This document shows, in pieces, positions 33,227-38,926 of a stretch of DNA of 38,926 bases. Numbering within the stretch: position 1 is the first letter of the stretch; every line of letters starts with the position of its first letter. Made by a program: the position numbers and the translations under genes. Origin of the DNA: Candidatus Caccoplasma merdipullorum (GTDB taxonomy: Bacteria > Bacteroidota > Bacteroidia > Bacteroidales > G3-4614); assembly GCA_017694415.1 (NCBI GenBank), contig JADIMW010000013.1, positions 1 through 38,926 of the forward strand, written 5' to 3'. Under the pieces are notes generated by a model that was not told the DNA's origin, made no database searches, and worked only from the letters and a program-made list of their open reading frames with translations.

Positions 33227-34284
33227 CAGAATAGTCCTCCTACGTTGGTTTCGTCTGCCTCGGGCAATATGTTTACTTTTTCACCGGGGGTAAGGGCATT
33301 TACTCCTGCCCGTACTACTTGTTCGGTTCCGTCGAGCCCGGATGATATTATCAGCTTTCCGGAGGCATCGACTCGGGATATTGTTACGGGTACGCGCTTG
33401 ACTGTGGTGTCGGCGGATACTACCCAGACATAGGGTGTCCCTGCCGAGTCGGCAACGGAATTTACGGGCAACAGATACTCGGTTTTTTTATCGGAGCCGG
33501 TATTGTCTATTGTTATCTCGACGGAAACGTTCATTCCTGCCGTCAGGATTCCGAATGTTGTTCCTGCGGGGGCAAGCACCATTTTGTAGAGTTGGGTGCT
33601 GCTTGCCTTGCGGTTGATGCTGACGAGATTCAGAGGGTATGTTTTGTCGGGCTCGAGCGGCGAGGAACAGGTAAATGCGGTAAATTCGCCGCGCTTCATG
33701 TATATCGATGCGGGAATGTCGGTTTCTATCTTTACCGCGGTCATGTCGAGGATTGTTACTATCGGCGAACCGGCTTGCAACATCTCGGACTTTTCGTAAT
33801 TGACGGTTTGTATGTATCCGTCGAGGGGGGAAACGAGGGTTGTATAGTCGAATTTGTTTTTGTTTACGTTGTATTGTACTTCCAGCTGTTTCAACCCGGC
33901 TGATGCCTTTTCGTATTCGTTGGCGGAGATGCTTCCTGCGCGGTAGAGTTTCTCGATTCGCGAGAACTCGGATTTCATCTGTTCGTATTGTATCTGCGCG
34001 GCATCTAACCCGAGACGGTAATCGTCCTGCTCGAGACATGCTATCGTGTCGCCTTTCGATACGTAATCGCCTTCTTTTACATAGACTCGCTCTATCGCGC
34101 CTCCTGTTTTGAATCCGAGGCTTATTTCGCGGGCTTCTTTTACTACTCCCGACAGACGTTTTACCGATTCGCCATGGGTGGCTTGGGGATGTACTGTCCG
34201 TACGCTGCGAACGGTTTGTTCGCCTTTTTTTGCTCCACACGCCGTTATGAACAGAAGGAGCATAACGATTAATAGATTTCTCAT
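33226..34284 (-). CDS. RND membrane-fusion (adaptor) lipoprotein
   Basis: This 352-residue periplasmic adaptor has a lipoprotein signal (MLLLFITAC, Cys 16). The biotinyl-lipoyl half-motifs are KTGGAIERVYVKEGDYVSKGDTI and LVSPLDGYIQTVNYEKSEMLQAG, with an alpha-hairpin between them (YEQMKSEFSRIEKLYRAGSISANEYEKA). Beta-barrel and membrane-proximal domains follow. It links the RND pump to TolC. It is the first gene of the three-gene operon and diverges from an AraC-type regulator gene 168 nt away, the usual place for local control. Confidence 0.93.
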   Translation of the reverse strand: MRNLLIVMLLLFITACGAKKGEQTVRSVRTVHPQATHGESVKRLSGVVKEAREISLGFKTGGAIERVYVKEGDYVSKGDTIACLEQDDYRLGLDAAQIQYEQMKSEFSRIEKLYRAGSISANEYEKASAGLKQLEVQYNVNKNKFDYTTLVSPLDGYIQTVNYEKSEMLQAGSPIVTILDMTAVKIETDIPASIYMKRGEFTAFTCSSPLEPDKTYPLNLVSINRKASSTQLYKMVLAPAGTTFGILTAGMNVSVEITIDNTGSDKKTEYLLPVNSVADSAGTPYVWVVSADTTVKRVPVTISRVDASGKLIISSGLDGTEQVVRAGVNALTPGEKVNILPEADETNVGGLF

Positions 34285-34452
34285 CTCTTTATTTTTTTAC
34301 TGTTTGATATATTTCTCTTTACCGGATGCAAAATTCAGACTTATAGTGTATATATTCAAGATAGATTATACCAGCAAATTGGTCTATTGGTCGAATTATT
34401 TTTGATATCACAGGCTTTAGTTCTAATTTTATCGCCGAAACTTCTTAACAAT
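34285..34452. promoter_or_regulatory. Divergent control region of the efflux operon and AraC gene
   Basis: On the minus strand, GAATTTTG (34336-34329) with CTTG 20 nt upstream (34360-34357) is a one-mismatch-per-box promoter candidate for the efflux operon. On the plus strand, TATTTTTG (34397-34404) matches the -7 consensus but has no good -33. Its place downstream of the TTG used in the ORF track argues for the ATG at 34453 as the true AraC start. Confidence 0.45.
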
Positions 34453-35385
34453 ATGGATGGGAACATTTTTTCGCTGGATTTGCCGGAACTGATAAAGTTG
34501 AAAGGCTCGCTGTTTATTGAGGGCAAGATTCTGATATGGGAGAATATTTCGGAGGAGAACTGCAACCTGCGTATTCCGCTGGCTCCCGACCATATGCAGA
34601 TTCAAACGAAAACGGATATTTCCATTTTGTGTACACAGGGTGAGGCGGTTATAAAGATTGCTTTCAGATCTTATATTATTAAACCGGGAACTTTGTGCAT
34701 AATATTGGCGAGAAACATTTTTGAGCCTGTATATATATCGCACGATTTCAAAGGTGTTCTTGCTGCTTTCGACAGAAGTTTTACTATTTTATCCAATTAC
34801 GGTACCACAGGCATAATGTCTATATTCAATACATTACGCAACAGACCTTCGTTTTTGCTTACCGAGTCTGAGACTACGGAAGTTCTGGGTTTGTACAACG
34901 CGATGGGCGGAGTGTTGAGGGAGAGAGGTAAACTGTACCGGTTGGATATTTTGAAGGCTTATCTGTCGATTCTGCACTTTACCATGATTCCCATAATAAA
35001 TAAGGCGGAGGATGAGCATGTCAGTGTAAGGTTGAGCCGGCAGGAGGAGATTTTTACAAAGTTCTTGTCGGTTGTCGAGGAGAATTATAAAGTGGATCGG
35101 AGCATAAAGTTCTATGCCGACAGGTTGTGTCTGACGCCTAAATATCTTTCGTCTGTTGTTTTTAGCGTAAGCAAGAGGTTGGCCGGCGAGTGGATTAACG
35201 ACTATGTCATGCTGGAGGCTCGCGCTCTGCTGCGTTCAAACAACCTCAGTATTCAACAAATCAGCGACTTGCTTAATTTTCCAAATCAGTCGTTCTTCGG
35301 AAAGTTTTTTAAACGTCATGCGGGTATTTCGCCTAAGGAATATCGCAAAAAGAGTAGCGAGATTTATCCCTATTGCAATGTTTAA
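34453..35385 (+). CDS. AraC-family transcriptional regulator
   Basis: It has 310 residues from the ATG at 34453; the track uses a TTG 22 codons earlier, which I reject because a -7 element lies between them. The N-terminal ~190 residues look like a cupin-type sensor (ILCTQGEAVIKIAFRSYIIKPGTLCIIL). The C-terminal ~100 residues hold the two helix-turn-helix units of AraC proteins: IKFYADRLCLTPKYLSSVVFS and LSIQQISDLLNFPNQSFFGKFFKRHAGISPKEYRK. It is divergent from the adaptor-RND-TolC operon and probably controls it. The effector is unknown; activator or repressor cannot be told. Confidence 0.9.
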   Translation: MDGNIFSLDLPELIKLKGSLFIEGKILIWENISEENCNLRIPLAPDHMQIQTKTDISILCTQGEAVIKIAFRSYIIKPGTLCIILARNIFEPVYISHDFKGVLAAFDRSFTILSNYGTTGIMSIFNTLRNRPSFLLTESETTEVLGLYNAMGGVLRERGKLYRLDILKAYLSILHFTMIPIINKAEDEHVSVRLSRQEEIFTKFLSVVEENYKVDRSIKFYADRLCLTPKYLSSVVFSVSKRLAGEWINDYVMLEARALLRSNNLSIQQISDLLNFPNQSFFGKFFKRHAGISPKEYRKKSSEIYPYCNV

Positions 35386-35459
35386 GTATCTATGTTATAG
35401 ATGCGACGCGTTTTTTTAATTTTATGCTTGTGTGTATGATGAATATTTGTCGATTATCT

Positions 35460-35490
35460 TTTGGTTTTTCGGAAATTGCTGTTATCTTTG
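35460..35490 (+). promoter_or_regulatory. Consensus promoter of tRNA-Ser
   Basis: TTTG (35460-35463), a 19-nt spacer and TATCTTTG (35483-35490) match the Bacteroidetes vegetative promoter exactly. The tRNA begins 30 nt downstream of the -7 box. Confidence 0.85.
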
Positions 35491-35520
35491 CAGCGCATTT
35501 GGGTTATAGCAACTGCTTCC

Positions 35521-35608
35521 GGAAAGATGGGTGAGTGGCTGAAACCAACAGTTTGCTAAACTGTCGTACTCGTATTGGGTACCGGGGGTTCGAATCCCCC
35601 TCTTTCCG
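35521..35608 (+). tRNA. tRNA-Ser (GCT)
   Basis: The acceptor GGAAAGA (35521-35527) pairs with TCTTTCC (35601-35607); the discriminator is G. The anticodon arm is ACAGT-TTGCTAA-ACTGT, giving anticodon GCT for AGC/AGT serine codons. A long variable arm, as in class II tRNAs, lies between the anticodon and T arms. The T arm is GGGGG-TTCGAAT-CCCCC. CCA is not encoded. Length is 88 nt. Confidence 0.95.
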
Positions 35609-35610
35609 CA

Positions 35611-35642
35611 AAAGGCGGCTCGGTAACGGGACGCCTTTTTTT
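35611..35642 (+). terminator. Terminator after tRNA-Ser
   Basis: AAAGGCG (35611-35617) pairs with CGCCTTT (35632-35638) around a 14-nt loop, followed directly by T residues. Confidence 0.75.
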
Positions 35643-35687
35643 ATTATATATTTTCAAGTGGCAATGAAGAGAAGGTGGTGTGTATAA

Positions 35688-35731
35688 CAAAGCGAACCTC
35701 GAAAGCCTGTCGGTTTTCGGGGTTCGCTTTG
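35688..35731 (-). terminator. Long hairpin, probable terminator of the sulfatase operon
   Basis: CAAAGCGAACCTCGAAA (35688-35704) pairs with TTTCGGGGTTCGCTTTG (35715-35731), a 17-bp stem with one G:U pair and a 10-nt loop. It lies 50 nt beyond the sulfatase stop on the minus strand. Only a short T stretch (the stem end TTTG then TTATAC) follows, so termination may be weaker than at the other hairpins. Confidence 0.6.
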
Positions 35732-35781
35732 GTTTGAATCTTTGCAATTATTATATTGCTATATTGACTGCAAGATTTCTT

Positions 35782-37188
35782 TTATCTTCCGAAATTGAAC
35801 ATGTCGGAGTGTGTGTGTTCTCTGTCCATTATCGCTTTCAACTCTTCTACTTTGTCGGGATAGGTTGCTGCCAAATCGTTATCCTCGTGCGGATCCTCTG
35901 CTATGTTGTAGAGCTCGTGTGTGGGATTGCCGTTCTTTATGTTCTGACGAATCAGCTTCCAGTCGCCTGCACGTACTGCCTGACGTCCGTTTTCTTCATG
36001 GAATTCCCAATAGAGGAACTCGTGTTCTTGCTGGGTTCCGTTACCGGTGAGCGTGGGGAGTATGGATAGTCCGTCCATCGCTTCGTCGCGCCAGTTGCTA
36101 TCTTCGCCGAGCAACTCTACGAATGTCGGCATCATGTCCCATCCTGCCGCCTGTATATGGCTTATTGCTCCGGCTTCTATCGTACCGGGCCAGTAGGCTA
36201 TGAACGGTACTCGCATTCCGCCTTCATACAGTGCTCTTTTCAATCCGCGAAGACGTTCTTCGGTATTGAAGAACGTAGGATCGGCTCCGCCTTCATTGTG
36301 AGGGCCGTTGTCGCTTGTGAAGATGAACAGTGTCTTGTCGGCTATTCCCAAACGTTCGAGTTCGTCGATTATCTGCCCTACGTAGGTATCGAGACGTGTT
36401 ATCATTGCAGCGAACTGTGTACGGGGATTAAGCGCCGTTCCGTAATCGCCGTCATTATACCACGGATTAGGTTCATAGAATTTTCCGTCGTACATTGCCA
36501 CGATGCTGTCCTGCGGCTGGGTGAGTTCGGCATGGGGTATGGTATATGTGAAGTAGCCGAAGAATGCTTTGTCGGCATTGTCGCGGATAAACTTCAACGC
36601 TTCCTGATGGATGAGATCCTGCGAGTATGAGTTTCCGCCCAACTGTACTTTTTCCTTGTTGTTCCACAAATACTGGGGATAGTACGAGTGTGCCTTGCGC
36701 TGGCAGTTGTAGCCGTAGAACACATCGAATCCCATATCGTTGGCTTCGCCTCCCGAACCGGGATAACCCATCCCCCATTTACCGAAACACCCTGTTACAT
36801 ATCCGTTCTGCTGGAAGAGGTTGCCTATGGTCTCGACATTGGGGTCGAGCGGCTCCTGCCCTTCGGGCTGAATCTCCTTGTTGCCTCTGATTTTGGTGTG
36901 TCCCGTGTGCTGTCCTGTCATGAGCGACGCTCGCGACGGGGCACTGACGGCAGTACTTGCATAGAACTGCGTGAAACTCATCCCGTTGTTTACCAATCGG
37001 GTTAGGTTGGGAGTGGATATCATCTGCTGTCCGTATGCTTCTATATCGCTGTATCCCATATCATCGCACAGCAGGTATATGACATTGGGACGTTCTGTCG
37101 TTGCTACGGCTTCTTGACCCTGTACAGTATTGCCAATTGATGCAAATAATAATCCGCTGGATAAGTAAAGAAATTTATTTTTATTCAT
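35782..37188 (-). CDS. Serine-type sulfatase (S1 family), secreted
   Basis: This 468-residue protein has a Sec signal peptide ending near VQGQ. It is an alkaline-phosphatase-fold sulfatase: N-terminal PNVIYLLCDDMGYSDIEAYG gives the Ca2+ ligands Asp42/Asp43. SAPSRASLMTGQHTGH holds the S-x-P-S-R signature, with Ser82 as the formylglycine precursor. GKWGMG and FTSDNGPHNEGG complete the active site. A Ser rather than Cys at this place means activation by a radical-SAM maturase (anSME), which is not in the window. The substrate is unknown; sulfated host glycans such as mucin or glycosaminoglycans are typical for this family in gut Bacteroidales. It lies 28 nt after the modular ricin-domain gene and is probably co-transcribed with it. 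Confidence 0.92.
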   Translation of the reverse strand: MNKNKFLYLSSGLLFASIGNTVQGQEAVATTERPNVIYLLCDDMGYSDIEAYGQQMISTPNLTRLVNNGMSFTQFYASTAVSAPSRASLMTGQHTGHTKIRGNKEIQPEGQEPLDPNVETIGNLFQQNGYVTGCFGKWGMGYPGSGGEANDMGFDVFYGYNCQRKAHSYYPQYLWNNKEKVQLGGNSYSQDLIHQEALKFIRDNADKAFFGYFTYTIPHAELTQPQDSIVAMYDGKFYEPNPWYNDGDYGTALNPRTQFAAMITRLDTYVGQIIDELERLGIADKTLFIFTSDNGPHNEGGADPTFFNTEERLRGLKRALYEGGMRVPFIAYWPGTIEAGAISHIQAAGWDMMPTFVELLGEDSNWRDEAMDGLSILPTLTGNGTQQEHEFLYWEFHEENGRQAVRAGDWKLIRQNIKNGNPTHELYNIAEDPHEDNDLAATYPDKVEELKAIMDREHTHSDMFNFGR

Positions 37189-37216
37189 ATCGTTATCTAT
37201 TTACGGGTTTCGGTTT

Positions 37217-38926
37217 TTATTTGTCGTATAGTTTAAGGACTGTACGTCCGCTTTCTTCTGATTCGATTAATACCAATACGAATTTTTCAGGATATTTTAT
37301 TTCATATTCTGCATATGCCGAGGTTATAGGGAATGTTCCGAGCATCTGACCTGAGAGCGATACTATTGTTACGTTCCCTCCTTCGGGTGCGTCGAACAGG
37401 GTTACTTTGCCGTTATCCAAAGTGCCTCTTACTGTTACGGCTTCGGATGCTACGTCTTCAATACCTGAAGGTTCGGACACTTCTACACGGTAAAAATACC
37501 AACCTGAACCTGTTCCTATTCCGGCATTGTATATTACTATTGCCCAGAGATCGTCCTGCGCATTCATATATTTGCCTGTCATACCTTCGTATATAATGGT
37601 ATAACTGCCATTGGTGTTTCCACTCGATTCGATTTTGAATTTGTTGCCGGTATCGGATAAGCCGAACTGCGCATTTACATCAGAACTGCTGCATGATATT
37701 CTCTTGCCGTTGCCACGGTTAATGATATATACGTATCCGTTGCCTGCATCTTCCAAACGCCACAGGAACTTGTCTGTCGTATTTGCCGGTTTTTCGGCTC
37801 TAAGTTCCGTACCGTATGTACTTGTGAGGGTTTCGTCGTATGCTATGCATCTGTCGCGACGATCCTCGTCGGTATGTGCATTCATTATCTGATACCATAT
37901 CGGGGCGTCAGCCGTACTTACCGTCGGGGCTTCCAATACCGGTTGCGGGGTGGAGAAGCGTGCTATCAGATATACGCTTGCGGTTACTGTAAATGTATAT
38001 TCGGCATCGTCGCTTACTTTCTCGTCTCCTAGATACCAGCCTTCGAATGTTACTGCACTGCCGGTGTCTTCATTTGCCACGGCTCTTACTGTTACTTCGG
38101 AACCGATTTCGTAACGACCCGATTCATTTGCTGCTGTTACTATTAATGCGGACCCGAGATTGCTGTCGCTCGATGCTACACTGATAAATGCGTCTGTGCG
38201 GGTTCCGTCGTTTTCCATAACATATATTACAAAATCGTAAACTCTACCGCCGCTTACTGATGCATCTGCCGATGAAGGAGTGGATGACTCGAGACGTACA
38301 CGTACTCGGGTTTTTCCTAATTCTGCATCTTCGGGAATAAGGAATGTCTGTTTTATGCTTCTTACCGAAGAGTCTATTGTGGGTTCGCCTGTTACTTGTT
38401 CGTACTCTCCGTCTCTATTCCAATCGGTGTATATTGTTACTGTTTGTGTTGTCGGTACGGAATTTTCGGTAAGTATGAGATCGAATGCTTCGCCTCGCGA
38501 TACGAGCGTCGTGGTTTTTGATATTACCATGAAATGCTTGCTCGGCTGGGAACTGCATACATAACCCAACGGATACATAACGCCGTCGCCTGTTGTTATG
38601 GCTGAGGTTATATATGTTGATCCACTACTGCCTGAAGGCATTGTGTATATGGGGTTGCTTTCTGTCATTCGGCCGAGACGAATCATCGTTTCGAAAGGAT
38701 TTTCCACGATATAATCGTTGTATTGACCTTCGCCGCCTTGGCCACCATCACCGCCTTCACCGCCATCGCCTCCTTCATCCAGATTGGCTTCGTAAAAGAA
38801 CCAGCCAGATGCCTGATGTACGCCGGCTGCATATATCGTTACGCCAAATTCATTGCCGGAATCCATTGCATTAAGGAATGCCCGGTTACCGGAATAATCG
38901 ACATATTTAAAGCAATACTGATTTGC
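37217..38926 (-). CDS. Modular ricin/GEVED/InlB-like protein with T9SS-like tail (5' end outside window)
   Basis: The frame is open to the right edge, so the gene is cut at its N terminus; the track's Met at 38866 is internal. Visible order: the end of a ricin-like lectin repeat (FLNAMDSGNEFGVTIYAAG...GWFFYEANL); a Gly/Asp/Glu linker (GGDGGEGGDGGQGGEG); a GEVED-like beta domain (DWNRDGEYEQ, GKTRVRVRLES, YDFVIYV); an InlB-type beta repeat (VTFEGWYLGDEKVSDDAEYTF); a fuller ricin-like domain (FLWRLEDAGNGYVYIINRGNGKRI) whose end mirrors the first; and a ~70-residue C-terminal domain (GGNVTIVSLSGQMLGTF...KFVLVLIESEESGRTVLKLYDK). The last resembles the T9SS type A sorting domain, so the protein is probably exported to the surface. 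A catalytic domain could lie beyond the edge. Confidence 0.8.
   Translation of the reverse strand, partial: ANQYCFKYVDYSGNRAFLNAMDSGNEFGVTIYAAGVHQASGWFFYEANLDEGGDGGEGGDGGQGGEGQYNDYIVENPFETMIRLGRMTESNPIYTMPSGSSGSTYITSAITTGDGVMYPLGYVCSSQPSKHFMVISKTTTLVSRGEAFDLILTENSVPTTQTVTIYTDWNRDGEYEQVTGEPTIDSSVRSIKQTFLIPEDAELGKTRVRVRLESSTPSSADASVSGGRVYDFVIYVMENDGTRTDAFISVASSDSNLGSALIVTAANESGRYEIGSEVTVRAVANEDTGSAVTFEGWYLGDEKVSDDAEYTFTVTASVYLIARFSTPQPVLEAPTVSTADAPIWYQIMNAHTDEDRRDRCIAYDETLTSTYGTELRAEKPANTTDKFLWRLEDAGNGYVYIINRGNGKRISCSSSDVNAQFGLSDTGNKFKIESSGNTNGSYTIIYEGMTGKYMNAQDDLWAIVIYNAGIGTGSGWYFYRVEVSEPSGIEDVASEAVTVRGTLDNGKVTLFDAPEGGNVTIVSLSGQMLGTFPITSAYAEYEIKYPEKFVLVLIESEESGRTVLKLYDK

Noticed and set aside
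35738-35750. AATCTTTGC as another plus-strand promoter
   Set aside because: The first base of the -7 box does not fit, no -33 is found, and no plus-strand gene follows.
38710-38770. Gly-rich GGDGG repeat stretch as a tandem DNA repeat or phase-variable tract
   Set aside because: It is short, in frame and imperfect at the nucleotide level, so it reads best as a flexible protein linker.

Overview
This window is a Bacteroidales chromosome segment, probably from a gut or host-associated anaerobe. The support is GH92/GH130/GH20/GH2 glycan-degrading genes with lipoprotein or Sec signals, a serine-type sulfatase, RND efflux genes, a eukaryote/archaeal-type ProRS, promoters of the TTTG-N19-TAnnTTTG type, and a C-terminal tail resembling a type IX secretion (T9SS) sorting domain. 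I cannot name the genus; a family close to Barnesiellaceae is only a guess. No insertion sequence, phage gene or CRISPR array was seen.

Layout. (1) 1-1486: the 3' end of a tRNA with a CAT anticodon and its terminator, then a minus-strand pair of a DUF4136-like lipoprotein and a small outer-membrane barrel. (2) 2100-6844 (+): a secreted protein made of about 15 WG repeats, ispD and recG; ispD and recG overlap. (3) 7084-25803: a divergent glycan locus. The minus arm reads GH2, GH2, GH92. The plus arm reads GH20, GH20, MFS transporter, GH130, GH92. (4) 25862-26467: a small GEVED-like secreted protein gene broken by an in-frame TAA. (5) 26967-28445: proS. (6) 28748-34284 (-): an efflux triad (lipoprotein adaptor, RND pump, TolC) with a divergent AraC-type regulator. 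(7) 35521-35608: tRNA-Ser(GCT) with a textbook Bacteroidetes promoter and a terminator. (8) 35782-38926 (-): a serine-type sulfatase behind a modular ricin/GEVED/InlB-like protein with a T9SS-like tail; the modular gene runs off the right edge.

How they fit together. The central locus contains most exo-acting steps needed to take apart a trimmed complex or high-mannose N-glycan. GH2 enzymes could remove beta-galactose, GH20 enzymes beta-GlcNAc and GH92 enzymes alpha-mannose. The MFS protein could import the Man-beta-1,4-GlcNAc core, and GH130 could split it with phosphate in the cytoplasm. There is no SusC/SusD pair, endo-glycosidase, sialidase, fucosidase or dedicated regulator in the window, so capture and initial cleavage must be encoded elsewhere. 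The most unusual items are the structured 173-nt leader before the MFS gene, the interrupted GEVED gene (related to a domain of the modular protein at the right edge), and the modular protein paired with the sulfatase.
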